Assembly: GCA_934394665.1 (NCBI GenBank) | Contig: CAKRRS010000003.1 | Location: 16,432 to 80,431 of the forward strand | Source of the DNA: an uncultured Acetatifactor sp. | GTDB lineage: Bacteria > Bacillota > Clostridia > Lachnospirales > Lachnospiraceae | Direction of reading: 5' to 3' | DNA length: 64,000 bases | Shown: in pieces, positions 9,116 to 17,587 of the stretch | How the letters are laid out: each line of letters starts with the position of its first letter | How positions within the stretch are numbered: the stretch's first letter is position 1 | The notes under the pieces: generated by a model | Database searches by the model: none | Told to the model about the DNA's origin: nothing | The model's input: the letters and a program-made list of their open reading frames with translations, nothing else | Translations under genes and position numbers: made by a program

Positions 9116-9787
9116 TCATTCTCCACTCAGAAATACATATCCTCCTACATCTGTTTCCTTCCATGCTGTAGCGTCTTCCTTATTATCATAATAAGTCGTC
9201 TTTACAATATTGGTATCTATTACTTCTTGATTCAATGTAGCTCTCACTTCATCCAAATGCACATTAATACTATCATTCGTCATTTCACCATCTACTACAT
9301 ACGCAATTTCATATACCCTTCCCCATAACGGATCATCAATATACCTTGTTCCTATCTGCTGAAAAGCAGGTTTTCTATGTCCTGCCATATATATCAGAAA
9401 CATTCCTGCAGCTATCGCCAATATTCCAATCAAAAAGGACATTCTTACAATTCGTCCATAGTTTTTCTTTTGGGGTTCAGGTTCTGATTCCTTATTTTCC
9501 CCTGTGTTATCCGTATTCTCCTTATCTCCCTCCTCCACATTCCTTTTTTGAAATTCAGGATTGTCCAGCTTCTCCAATGTCTTTTCCGGATTATGTAATT
9601 CGTCACACGATACCTGAAGTATATCTGCTATACGACTAAGCATCATCATATCCGGAAGGTTCTTTCCATTCTCCCATTTGCTTACCGCAGACGTAGAAAC
9701 CGACAACCTCTCTGCCAGTTCCTTCTGACTTAATCCATTCTTCTTCCTTAAAATTATCAGTAGTTTACCAAATGCTTCCCTTTGCAT
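9116..9787 (-). CDS. XRE-family regulator with a single membrane segment
   Basis: 223 residues. Residues 5-60 form a helix-turn-helix of the XRE/Cro type (LSQKELAERLSVSTSAVSKW is recognisable). A Glu/Lys-rich linker (75-105) leads to one membrane segment at about 112-132 and an extracellular domain of about 90 residues. So the DNA-binding part is inside and the C-terminal sensor outside. AGGGG lies seven bases before ATG. The gene is preceded by a promoter overlapping a 30-bp inverted repeat, which is probably its own operator. It likely controls the island; the signal is unknown. Confidence 0.88.
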   Translation of the reverse strand: MQREAFGKLLIILRKKNGLSQKELAERLSVSTSAVSKWENGKNLPDMMMLSRIADILQVSCDELHNPEKTLEKLDNPEFQKRNVEEGDKENTDNTGENKESEPEPQKKNYGRIVRMSFLIGILAIAAGMFLIYMAGHRKPAFQQIGTRYIDDPLWGRVYEIAYVVDGEMTNDSINVHLDEVRATLNQEVIDTNIVKTTYYDNKEDATAWKETDVGGYVFLSGE

Positions 9788-9798
9788 AACTTTACCCC

Positions 9799-9851
9799 TA
9801 TAATTGTACTAGCAATGATACAATTATACGATTAAGTTATCTAAAAAGCAA
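9799..9851 (-). promoter_or_regulatory. Promoter and inverted-repeat operator of the XRE regulator
   Basis: On the minus strand TTGCTT (9846..9851) and TATAAT (9823..9828) are spaced 17 bases. TATAAT is part of a perfect inverted repeat with 10-base arms TATAATTGTA (9799..9808) and TACAATTATA (9819..9828) separated by 10 bases, reaching to the ribosome binding site. Such placement fits autorepression. All elements are seen directly; the regulator's binding is inferred. Confidence 0.75.
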
Positions 9852-10008
9852 TTAAGCAAAAATGAACATACTCCATTCTAAAAATCATAGGGATTTTGCA
9901 GAGAAACAATCCATCCGGGCATTGAAAAGCAAGTTACTCCTGATACAGTTCTATCACGCCTTGCTCTTTAGCAGTCACCACTTATCAGTTGCGTTATATT
10001 GCTTATAT

Positions 10009-10250
10009 TCAAACATGCTTGACAATTCACATTTACCACAATTATACGTCTAAATCAATTGAGCATTTGGAAACTTCCCATTAATCTTATTAATTTCCTT
10101 TTGCTCAAGTAGTTACAGCAATAACCGTTTCCATTTTCTCCATGTCTTTCGTTGTCACCAAATCTTATCTGGATGCACTGTACCTGACAGAAAAGAGATT
10201 GAAAATATTTTTGAATTTACCATACTGACTGACAGCTGAGTACTAGGTTT
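10009..10250. repeat. Dispersed repeat R3
   Basis: The core 10056..10250 matches R1 (3374..3570) almost base for base, and 10009..10110 matches R2. It carries the same hairpin. A short frame inside (MSFVVTKSYLDALYLTEK) is preserved between R1 and R3 only in parts and is broken by indels, so it is either chance or a decayed gene end. The rest of 9852..10306 contains no gene. Confidence 0.75.
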
Positions 10251-10280
10251 TGAGAGAAACGCCGGAAGTCAGGGTAGATG

Positions 10281-10316
10281 ATTGTAGTGCATACCTTACG
10301 GATTTGTCAAGGTTCT
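10281..10316. repeat. Right copy of interrupted direct repeat
   Basis: Matches 47..82 (12 + 17 identical bases around a 7-base divergent core). It overlaps the stop codon and last residues of the anchored-protein gene at 10307..10747, suggesting that the accessory island was inserted or duplicated at the 3' end of the zinc-ribbon operon. Confidence 0.7.
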
Positions 10317-10747
10317 ACTCCCAATTTTTCCCGGATGCTGTCCGCTGCAATGTTCCAGTCTCCCATCTCTTCATATGCGGCATCCATTTTCTCCTTTTCT
10401 CCGGCTGCGCGCTCCGTATCACCGGTCTCCAGGTAAGCCCGGTACATGGACGCTGCCTCAAAATATTTTGCGACCCCGTAGCATTCCTTTTTTGCTTCCG
10501 TTACCAGTCCGCCATAGACGACATCCTCATGATAAGAATTCAACAGATTCGCATAATTTTCGTATCTTATCAGATTTTCCATATATTTTGCACGTGAAGG
10601 TCTGGCAAAAGCATCCCGCAATGCGCTGATCATCTGAATACCTCCGAGGAATAATACAATGCATAATATTACGATGACGATATTCATGAGCCACAGAGCT
10701 CCTTGCTGCTTCTGACTCTGTTTTAATTTATTCCACAGATTTTCCAT
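10307..10747 (-). CDS. Small membrane-anchored protein coupled to a zinc-ribbon protein
   Basis: 146 residues. One hydrophobic segment at about residues 18-40 follows a Gln/Lys-rich N-terminus. The C-terminal part (about 50-146) is helical and resembles tetratricopeptide-like helices (AAKYFEAAS-like, RAYLETGDTERAAGEKEKM). Its ATG lies inside the end of the upstream zinc-ribbon gene (20-base overlap) with a GAGGTGATGG site, so translation is coupled. Function unknown; the three genes 10307..12414 look like one envelope-associated module. Confidence 0.8.
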   Translation of the reverse strand: MENLWNKLKQSQKQQGALWLMNIVIVILCIVLFLGGIQMISALRDAFARPSRAKYMENLIRYENYANLLNSYHEDVVYGGLVTEAKKECYGVAKYFEAASMYRAYLETGDTERAAGEKEKMDAAYEEMGDWNIAADSIREKLGVEP

Positions 10748-11501
10748 ATCCCATCACCTCGCCTTTTTCTTCCAGAAATACGGTCTTTTGTGCCTTGGAC
10801 ATCTGTCCGAAGTTCTCAGCTTCTTCCTCTGTCATACCAAAATAGGTTCTATACAGTATCTTCAGGTTTTCTTCCATACGTACTATTGCCTGCTGCTTTT
10901 CTTCATCCAGTTCCTGCAGCTGTTTCTTGGCATATTCCTCTGTAGGATGCAGCACCCTCTCTATTCTCTCATAGGAATCCGTCAATTGTGAGATCTCGTT
11001 GGCAAGCTGATCCGGATATTCCGATGTTACCGCCCGCATCAATAACTGATAGGCATAACTATAATCCGAACTGGTCTGAAGCAGCAGACGATATTCTTCG
11101 TAACCGTCATCATAAGCGCGGATATAATGTCTGTTACAAAATGCGGAAAATCCAAGATAATCCTCATCCGCAAGGTATTGCTCCAGCTGCTTTTCATATT
11201 TGCTGTGCTGTATTTTGGAATCCAGCTGTACCAGTCCCCTGTGGATGCCCCAACTGTTCACGGTCACAACAAATACAAGAGCACACAAGATCACCAGTAC
11301 TGTAATGATCACCGTATGTGACATAATCTCGGTATTTTTCTGCGCTACCTCGTAGACGTCACTTTTCGTATCCTCAAAATTGCTCTTATAATGCTCCATG
11401 TCCTTGACATGCTGTTGGGCTTCCTCGTTGGGTCTGCCGCAGTGGGGACAATACGCCTGCTCCAGCGTCAGATTACCTCCGCAATATTTACATTTCATCA
11501 T
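10728..11501 (-). CDS. Zinc-ribbon membrane protein, unknown function
   Basis: 257 residues. An N-terminal zinc ribbon with two CxxC knuckles (CKYCGG and CPHCGRP, residues 4-24) is followed by a linker, one membrane segment at about 64-86 and a helical domain that includes a charged coiled-coil region (about 180-225). This is the common zinc_ribbon_2 plus single-span layout of Firmicutes proteins of unknown role. It overlaps the next gene by 20 bases. The gap of 142 bases to the upstream gene at 11644 shows no terminator, so co-transcription is likely. Confidence 0.82.
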   Translation of the reverse strand: MMKCKYCGGNLTLEQAYCPHCGRPNEEAQQHVKDMEHYKSNFEDTKSDVYEVAQKNTEIMSHTVIITVLVILCALVFVVTVNSWGIHRGLVQLDSKIQHSKYEKQLEQYLADEDYLGFSAFCNRHYIRAYDDGYEEYRLLLQTSSDYSYAYQLLMRAVTSEYPDQLANEISQLTDSYERIERVLHPTEEYAKKQLQELDEEKQQAIVRMEENLKILYRTYFGMTEEEAENFGQMSKAQKTVFLEEKGEVMGYGKSVE

Positions 11502-11643
11502 GCCGTTACTGATCCTTTCTTGTCACTCGTATCACTTATGCTTCCTGTCATTTATCATTCTTATTGCTCATATTTTGTAACGATTCAAAACCTCATTCAT
11601 AATTTTATGAAAGTTGCTTTGCCTCTGAATCATTGCCTTATTT

Positions 11644-12414
11644 TTATTGCTTATGATTCTTAACATATTCCTCACACAGTTCATATCCGGGATATCCGTA
11701 ATTATTCTTTAGTCTGTCAAGAAATGCTGTCTCTTCTTCCCCGGTAAACGTATATCTGCCTTCCATGCTGTTTAACGTAGCTTCCACATAAGGTCTTATA
11801 TATTCCTTATCCTCGTCGGTCAGATTCAGTCCGCCGTATTCCAGTCCACGCATCGTCCAATAGTCGTCCAGAAGCTGTACCTGCTGATACTCCAGCAACG
11901 TTTCACCGTTCTGTTCCATTTCCAGATATTCTTTGGCACTTTGACAGCTCACCAGTCTGGGGAAGATACCACCGTGCTCCCATCCGTCTATCGGCTTGTC
12001 TTCTTCGATCGCCTGTATGTAAAATTGCGTCAAGCCTTCAAAATCCTTTTCCTGATACAACCTGTCAAGTACCGGAAAATTCTCCTTTTGCCACTGGTAG
12101 TCTGCTTTTGCATCCCTCGGTTTCGTGTAACGTGCTGCGAAAACAACCGCTGCAAACGCTGCCGCCAAAACTACAAGAAGGATCAATACCTTAACTACAA
12201 ACTTCTGCTTTTTCTTGATCTTTACCTTCAGTTCCTGCTCCGGTACCTTTTCCAGCTGCTGCATATCCTCGCGCACACCTTCCAGTTTCCCCAGGTACTC
12301 TGCTTCCGCCCCTTTATAATTCAGGCTTCCGCAATAAGGACATTTGGGAAGGGTATCTTCAAACTCCGCCCCGCAGGAATTGCAGATAATCTTTTTTACC
12401 GCCTGATCCGCCAT
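11644..12414 (-). CDS. Zinc-ribbon membrane protein, unknown function
   Basis: 256 residues: zinc ribbon with CNSCG and CPYCGS knuckles (about residues 11-32), a Lys-rich stretch, one membrane segment at about 74-95 and a C-terminal helical domain of about 160 residues rich in Glu, Tyr and Leu. GAGGAG lies nine bases before ATG. It is the first gene of the zinc-ribbon trio and is divergent from the AraC regulator at 12652, with a 20-bp perfect palindrome in between. It resembles the 257-residue neighbour in architecture only. Confidence 0.82.
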   Translation of the reverse strand: MADQAVKKIICNSCGAEFEDTLPKCPYCGSLNYKGAEAEYLGKLEGVREDMQQLEKVPEQELKVKIKKKQKFVVKVLILLVVLAAAFAAVVFAARYTKPRDAKADYQWQKENFPVLDRLYQEKDFEGLTQFYIQAIEEDKPIDGWEHGGIFPRLVSCQSAKEYLEMEQNGETLLEYQQVQLLDDYWTMRGLEYGGLNLTDEDKEYIRPYVEATLNSMEGRYTFTGEEETAFLDRLKNNYGYPGYELCEEYVKNHKQ

Positions 12415-12498
12415 GAACCATTCTCCTCTTTTGTCGGTCGTATATTTTGCATAAACTCACGAATTTTTACATCTCACTTCGCGGGATTATTTGTTTGC

Positions 12499-12518
12499 TA
12501 ATGAGCCCGGGCTCATTA
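12499..12518. promoter_or_regulatory. 20-bp perfect palindrome in a divergent promoter region
   Basis: TAATGAGCCC followed directly by its reverse complement, with no loop. It lies 85 bases upstream of the zinc-ribbon gene start and 134 bases upstream of the AraC regulator. With genes diverging from here, a protein-binding operator is more likely than a terminator. Confidence 0.55.
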
Positions 12519-12651
12519 TTTTAATGATACAACAGAAAAAAGAAGCATGCAATCCGCGGAATCACTTTTTACAGACATCTTGAGGATTTTGTTGCTTTCC
12601 TGTAAAATAGATTTGTATATTTTGTAGGTCAGGAAAGGCTTTGGGATATCT

Positions 12652-13620
12652 ATGTACGAGAACAATTTTCTGGATCCGGCATATATCACACCGGAGGAAC
12701 AACAGATTCTGGACGGAAATGTGTGCGTTCAGAGAGACCTTTATACCGATAAAAAAGATTTTGTGGTGGAAAGTGAGAAATTTCTGGAGCATTCCGGGGA
12801 TGATATCACTCTGCGTCGTCATACCCGTTTTGTAGATTTTCCGAAGCATAAGCATGACTATGTGGAGATTTTCTATTGTCTCTCCGGTTCTGTCACGCAT
12901 GTCATAAATGAGGAAGAGATCCGTCTCTGTCCCGGAGAACTGTTATTCATGAACCAGCATATCGAGCATTCGGTCATTTCCTGCGGCAAAGAAGACCTTG
13001 GCATCAATATCATTATCCGCCCGGCCTATTTCCAGAATATCCTGACACTGATCAACAAGGATAACATTCTGGCGGATTTTATCATCAACGCTCTGGAGGG
13101 TGACAGCTGTGTCGGTCAATATCTGTACTTTACGGTATCCGACAACCCCTGTATCCAGAACCTGATCCATAATGCTGTTTTTCTGCTGCTGCAGCAGCCC
13201 CAGAACTGGCACAGACTTTCCGAGCAGACTTTTGCGCTCCTGTTTATGCATATCTTAAGCAATGCGGAAAACATTCTGCTGGATCAGAAAGATGATCAGA
13301 GCAATGTCCTGATGGTCGTCGTGCGCAGATATCTGATGGAGCACTACGATACCGGAACACTTCACGAACTGGCCGGACAGATCGGTTACACGCCCTCGTC
13401 CTTAAGCCGTATGATCAAAAAATACTCCGGCACAACTTTTAAAGAAATACAAACCAGGCAGCGCATGCGGGTTGCTATGAATCAGCTGACCCACACGACA
13501 CTGCCGGTGTCTGAGATAGCTTTGTCGGTAGGTTATGAAAACCAGAACTTTTTCTACAAACAGTTCAAAAAAATGTACGATATGACGCCCAACGCGGCTC
13601 GCTTAAAATCTCATCAATAA
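12652..13620 (+). CDS. AraC-family regulator, probable activator of rhamnose genes
   Basis: 322 residues. N-terminal cupin sensor domain (about 60-170; HKHDYVEIFYCLSG is the typical His-rich strand) and C-terminal double helix-turn-helix of the AraC/XylS type (about 220-318, with QNFFYKQFKKMYDMTPNAAR at the end). It is convergent with rhaD, only 4 bases apart, and stands next to the complete rhamnose gene set, so control by L-rhamnose is likely though not provable from the sequence. The start at 12652 has only a weak upstream site (AGGAAAGG at a long distance). Confidence 0.9.
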   Translation: MYENNFLDPAYITPEEQQILDGNVCVQRDLYTDKKDFVVESEKFLEHSGDDITLRRHTRFVDFPKHKHDYVEIFYCLSGSVTHVINEEEIRLCPGELLFMNQHIEHSVISCGKEDLGINIIIRPAYFQNILTLINKDNILADFIINALEGDSCVGQYLYFTVSDNPCIQNLIHNAVFLLLQQPQNWHRLSEQTFALLFMHILSNAENILLDQKDDQSNVLMVVVRRYLMEHYDTGTLHELAGQIGYTPSSLSRMIKKYSGTTFKEIQTRQRMRVAMNQLTHTTLPVSEIALSVGYENQNFFYKQFKKMYDMTPNAARLKSHQ

Positions 13621-13624
13621 GATT

Positions 13625-14446
13625 TTATTTTTCATATAAGAACTCTTCCGGAAGGGTCACGCCGAAGTCTTTTGCCAGATGTCTGAAATCATCCGGGGTA
13701 ATGGTCTGGCGCTTGTTCGGCTGCATGGAAAGCATCTTCACCAGAATCTCTGCGGACTTCTCTACCGTGTGCATCAGACCGAAGGTCAGATCAAAATCCT
13801 TGCCTGCTGCAAAGGTTCCGTGATGTGCCCAGATTGCCAGGTCATATTTTTTCATCAGTTCGGAAGTTGCAACAGCGATCTCTCTGCCGCCCGGTACCAT
13901 CCAGGGCACAACACCGACACCTGCCGGGAATACAACGGGACACTCTGTTGCCATCTCCCACAGTTCTCTGGTGAATACCTTGTCCTCCAGAGGAAGAACG
14001 AAGGTCAGTGCAATGATATTGGTCGTATGTGCATGATATACCACACGATACTCGGGATCCTGCAGCTTCTTCACTTCCAGATTCATCAGGTGGCTGGGAA
14101 GCTCGGAGGTAGGTCTGCCGCCGTTTACCAGTCCCCATACAATACGATAATTCTCGCCCTTGTCATCCAGCTCGATCATGCAGATGGAATCTTCCGGTTT
14201 AATACTGACATTACGGAAGTATTTACCACTGCCGGTCACCAGAAAATATTCGCCTGCCAGCGCGGGAACTGAGGTTCCGATGGGCTGATATTCCTTCGGC
14301 TGGAAATTCTCCTTTACCAGCTCTACTTCTTCCGGCTTTACACGGTAAGACAGGTTACCGCCGTTACGCTCATGCCAGCCCTGCTGCCATCCGTCATCTG
14401 CCATTCTGATAAATCCCTTTACAAATTCTGCATCTAAAAACTTCAT
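13625..14446 (-). CDS. rhaD: Rhamnulose-1-phosphate aldolase
   Basis: 273 residues, family length. Cleaves L-rhamnulose 1-phosphate into dihydroxyacetone phosphate and L-lactaldehyde in the cytoplasm. It is a class II zinc aldolase: the expected metal ligands appear as YHAH (His138, His140) and the second His pair in WAHHG (about 208-209), and Glu115 in TSELPSH matches the catalytic Glu of the E. coli enzyme. The N-terminal NGGNLSYR is the substrate phosphate-binding strand of this family. It is the last gene of the minus-strand order rhaM, rhaB, isomerase, rhaD. Confidence 0.96.
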   Translation of the reverse strand: MKFLDAEFVKGFIRMADDGWQQGWHERNGGNLSYRVKPEEVELVKENFQPKEYQPIGTSVPALAGEYFLVTGSGKYFRNVSIKPEDSICMIELDDKGENYRIVWGLVNGGRPTSELPSHLMNLEVKKLQDPEYRVVYHAHTTNIIALTFVLPLEDKVFTRELWEMATECPVVFPAGVGVVPWMVPGGREIAVATSELMKKYDLAIWAHHGTFAAGKDFDLTFGLMHTVEKSAEILVKMLSMQPNKRQTITPDDFRHLAKDFGVTLPEEFLYEK

Positions 14447-14619
14447 TGTTACTACCTAGCCTTTCTATCTTATATCTCTTATACCTATTTTCTTCCGGTC
14501 CATACTAATTTAATTCCATGTATCTGCAACACACTATTGGCATTCCGTCATCACAATTACTGTATTACAATTGCTTCAGCAAAAGCACCTATGCCCGGGG
14601 AGTGTGACATTTTAATACC

Positions 14620-16047
14620 CTACCGTGTAATAATGTCTACCGGTACATTCAATATTTTTGCAACCTTCAAAATCGTGTCAATATGTCTTCCGGCTGCCGC
14701 TGCCATATGATGGGTAGGTCCTGCCTCGCTCCAGCGGTTCACGAACTCTCTGCAAGGAATGGAGAATTTAGTACGCATATTGGTATCTCCGAATGTAAAA
14801 ATCGGTCCGGGCTGGTTCTCACCTTCCGCTACCACGAACTTGAAGTTGCCGTCCTTGTCCTGGGTAATGGCAAGATAGGTAACCGGTCCGGTAGGAGGAT
14901 AGAACTGTGTCAGATATCCGCCGCCTACTTTTCCGTGGAATACTTTTACGATCTTCATGGTCGGCTTATGCGCCAGAGAAATGTCTGCATCGCCGGAACC
15001 GGAGTGACCAATAATGCAAATATCCTCATTGAAATCAATGGAATACATCTCAGACAACTGTCCCATGCCGGAAATCGTCTTCAAAATGGACATTGCCATG
15101 GCAACCTTCATATCGCCTTCCACCGCACATGCGGTACCCTGCTTGATCAGCATGGAAAATGCGGGGATCAGCATGGAATCCAGTTTTCCCGCAACGCCCT
15201 GTGCTTTGCCGGCATAGTGGGAAGCGATCATACTCAGATCTTCGTCCTTCGCCCACTGTTCAAAAGCAAGCACATGCTTTGCCATATCGATGATATCTTC
15301 ATCATCTGCCGTTGCTCCGCCTTCTACTTCAAAGGTATCAATGATGTCCTGCGCTTTTGCCTTGATGGCAGCCTCGTCAGTGATATTATCTGCAATTGCC
15401 CACATATCTTCCCAGTCGAACTGTTTGGTATACAATCCCATCCGGTTGTACAGGTTGGTCTCGTCGATATAGAGATCCATCATGCCGGGATAAGGACGAC
15501 CGATCTGTGCGATATTGGTCTGACGGAAGCGTCTGCGGACCTGCGCAGCCTTACACCAGTCAGCAATCTCTGCTGTTACCTCGGGATCACCGCCTTCCAC
15601 GACACCGGTAATTACCGCATGTCTCTTCCCTGCGCGCTCCAGATCGGCAACAGCCTCTCCTACAGCACCGCAGGCATACAGGTCACCCAGCCAGATGGGA
15701 ATATCCGTGTTGGCATAATCCGGAGCCAGCTTCTTCTGCACATTGACGCATACCACAGGTACATCCAGATCGCGGATCGCAGGAAGTACATTGTAAGACG
15801 TCGCATAAGTAAGCAGCTGTAAAAATACCAGATCCACATCCGCCGCACGAAATTTATCACCGGCTGCCATTGCCTGTTCCTTGGTAGTCACCATACCTCC
15901 GTCGATAATTTCCACGGTATCGGGAATGGTTTTCTTAAAATCCTCATACTGTGCCTCAAAATTGGGAACCAACTGAGGGAACTGGGGCAGATATGCGCCC
16001 AAAGCAATAGAAAATACACCGACTTTTGCCTTTGTGTTTACTAACAT
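14620..16047 (-). CDS. L-fucose/L-arabinose-type isomerase, probable rhamnose isomerase replacement
   Basis: 475 residues from ATG at 16047, preceded by GGAGGAG at eight bases; the frame is open 16 codons further but without a site. The protein belongs to the fucose/arabinose isomerase fold family (N-terminal GVFSIALGAYLPQFP, central KAKAQDII, C-terminal EGENQPGPIFTFGDTN). These enzymes convert aldoses to ketoses with a divalent metal. It lies exactly where rhaA is expected, between rhaB and rhaD, and no typical rhaA is present. I infer that it performs the rhamnose to rhamnulose step, or serves another 6-deoxy sugar. Confidence 0.85.
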   Translation of the reverse strand: MLVNTKAKVGVFSIALGAYLPQFPQLVPNFEAQYEDFKKTIPDTVEIIDGGMVTTKEQAMAAGDKFRAADVDLVFLQLLTYATSYNVLPAIRDLDVPVVCVNVQKKLAPDYANTDIPIWLGDLYACGAVGEAVADLERAGKRHAVITGVVEGGDPEVTAEIADWCKAAQVRRRFRQTNIAQIGRPYPGMMDLYIDETNLYNRMGLYTKQFDWEDMWAIADNITDEAAIKAKAQDIIDTFEVEGGATADDEDIIDMAKHVLAFEQWAKDEDLSMIASHYAGKAQGVAGKLDSMLIPAFSMLIKQGTACAVEGDMKVAMAMSILKTISGMGQLSEMYSIDFNEDICIIGHSGSGDADISLAHKPTMKIVKVFHGKVGGGYLTQFYPPTGPVTYLAITQDKDGNFKFVVAEGENQPGPIFTFGDTNMRTKFSIPCREFVNRWSEAGPTHHMAAAAGRHIDTILKVAKILNVPVDIITR

Positions 16048-16158
16048 TTCTGAATCTCCTCCTTTTTTTCTTCTTAGAATTTTATCTTCTTTCAAATTTT
16101 CTTCTCTTTCCCAATCAATACGGGAAGCAAATAATTCTTTATTTGTAAGAATAATTTC

Positions 16159-17568
16159 TCAATTTACCGGAACATACGTCTTGATTTCAAAGGAATCTCT
16201 CACACACTGTCTGGCACCTTTTAAGTCTGCCAGATCTCCCGCATGAATCATCTGTGCCAGCAGATTCCCGATGGCCGTTGCTTCTCCGGGACCTGCATAT
16301 ACGGTTTTCCCTGTAGCATCCGCCGTCAGCTGGTTCAGATAAGCCGCATTGGAGCCTCCACCGATGATGTGGATACTGTCATAGGTCCTGCCTGCAATGG
16401 TTTCCAGCTCCTTTACGGTCTCTCCGTAAGACTGTGCCAGGCTGCGATATACCACTGCTGCCAGCTCTCCTACGGTCTCCGGAACCGGTTGACCGGTCTT
16501 TTTGCAATACTGCTTAATTGCTTCGATCATGCTGTCCGGGGACAGGAAGCTTTGATCATTCACATCCACTCTGGATGAAAAATCCCTGCTTTCCTCCGCC
16601 ATGTCACACAGCTGTGCAAAAGACCAGGCATCCTGATATTCGTGTCTCACCGACTGGATCATCCACAATCCCATGATATTTTTCAGGAAACGGAAACGAT
16701 GGTCGTAACCGCCCTCATTCGTAAGGTTTGCAGCTGCCGCTTCTTTCGTTATGATAGGCTCCGGAGATTCGATTCCCATTAATGACCAGGTGCCGGAACT
16801 GATATAGATGCCGTCGCCTTCCGTCTGCGGTACTGCCATTACTGCCGAAGCGGTATCATGACTTCCGCACAATACAACCTCCAGATCATATCCGACCTCT
16901 TCCCGGATCTGCGGTAAAAGATTTCCCACTTTGGTTCCCGGCATCTTAAGCGGCAGGAAAATTTCTTCCGGATAACCTAAACTTTGGATCAATTCCTTAT
17001 CCCACTGATAAGTATGCGGATCTACCAGCTGTGTCGTTGAGCCGTTGGTATACTCCGACAGCTTATTGCCTGTCAGGCGGAATCCAAAATAATCCGGCAG
17101 CATCAGAAGTGTCTTCGCCTGTTTCATAATCTCCGGGGTCTTCTTTTCCACTGCCATAAGCTGATAAATCGTATTGAAAATCTGCTTCTGAATGCCGGTT
17201 TTTGCATACAGTTCCGGCTCCGGCAGTATTTTCGCCACTTCCGCATCCATTCCGTCAGTACGGTGATCTCGGTAGCCGTAAGTATCTCCCAGAATCTGAT
17301 CTTTTTCATCCAGCAATACATAATCCACAGCCCAGGTGTCGATTGCCATGCTGACCGGAAGCTTGCCCAGTTCTTTGCATTTTTTCATTCCGTTCAGGAT
17401 CTCAACGAACAGCCGCTCCACATTCCACAGAAGCTTGCCGTCCTTATGATCCATTCCGTTTTCGAAACGGTAGATCTCTTCTAATTCGATTTTGCCGTTC
17501 TCTAAATGTCCCAGAATATGTCGTCCGCTGGAAGCACCGATATCCACGGCCAGGTAATATTTTTCCAT
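16159..17568 (-). CDS. rhaB: Rhamnulokinase
   Basis: 469 residues, FGGY kinase family length. Phosphorylates L-rhamnulose at C1 with ATP. Residues 9-16 DIGASSGR form the first phosphate loop, GSHDTASAV near 234 and IHIIGGGSNAAYLNQLTADATG near 400 are the conserved later motifs of RhaB. Both the upstream mutarotase gene (20 bases away) and the downstream isomerase fit the pathway. Confidence 0.96.
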   Translation of the reverse strand: MEKYYLAVDIGASSGRHILGHLENGKIELEEIYRFENGMDHKDGKLLWNVERLFVEILNGMKKCKELGKLPVSMAIDTWAVDYVLLDEKDQILGDTYGYRDHRTDGMDAEVAKILPEPELYAKTGIQKQIFNTIYQLMAVEKKTPEIMKQAKTLLMLPDYFGFRLTGNKLSEYTNGSTTQLVDPHTYQWDKELIQSLGYPEEIFLPLKMPGTKVGNLLPQIREEVGYDLEVVLCGSHDTASAVMAVPQTEGDGIYISSGTWSLMGIESPEPIITKEAAAANLTNEGGYDHRFRFLKNIMGLWMIQSVRHEYQDAWSFAQLCDMAEESRDFSSRVDVNDQSFLSPDSMIEAIKQYCKKTGQPVPETVGELAAVVYRSLAQSYGETVKELETIAGRTYDSIHIIGGGSNAAYLNQLTADATGKTVYAGPGEATAIGNLLAQMIHAGDLADLKGARQCVRDSFEIKTYVPVN

Positions 17569-17587
17569 AAGATATCCACAACCTCCC

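Noticed and set aside
12499-12518. Palindrome as a rho-independent terminator
   Set aside because: It has no loop, lacks a clear T run and lies between divergent genes where no transcript ends.
14683-15822. 379-residue open frame on the plus strand
   Set aside because: It lies wholly opposite the isomerase gene, has no ribosome binding site and no family motifs; it is an antisense shadow of the biased codon use.
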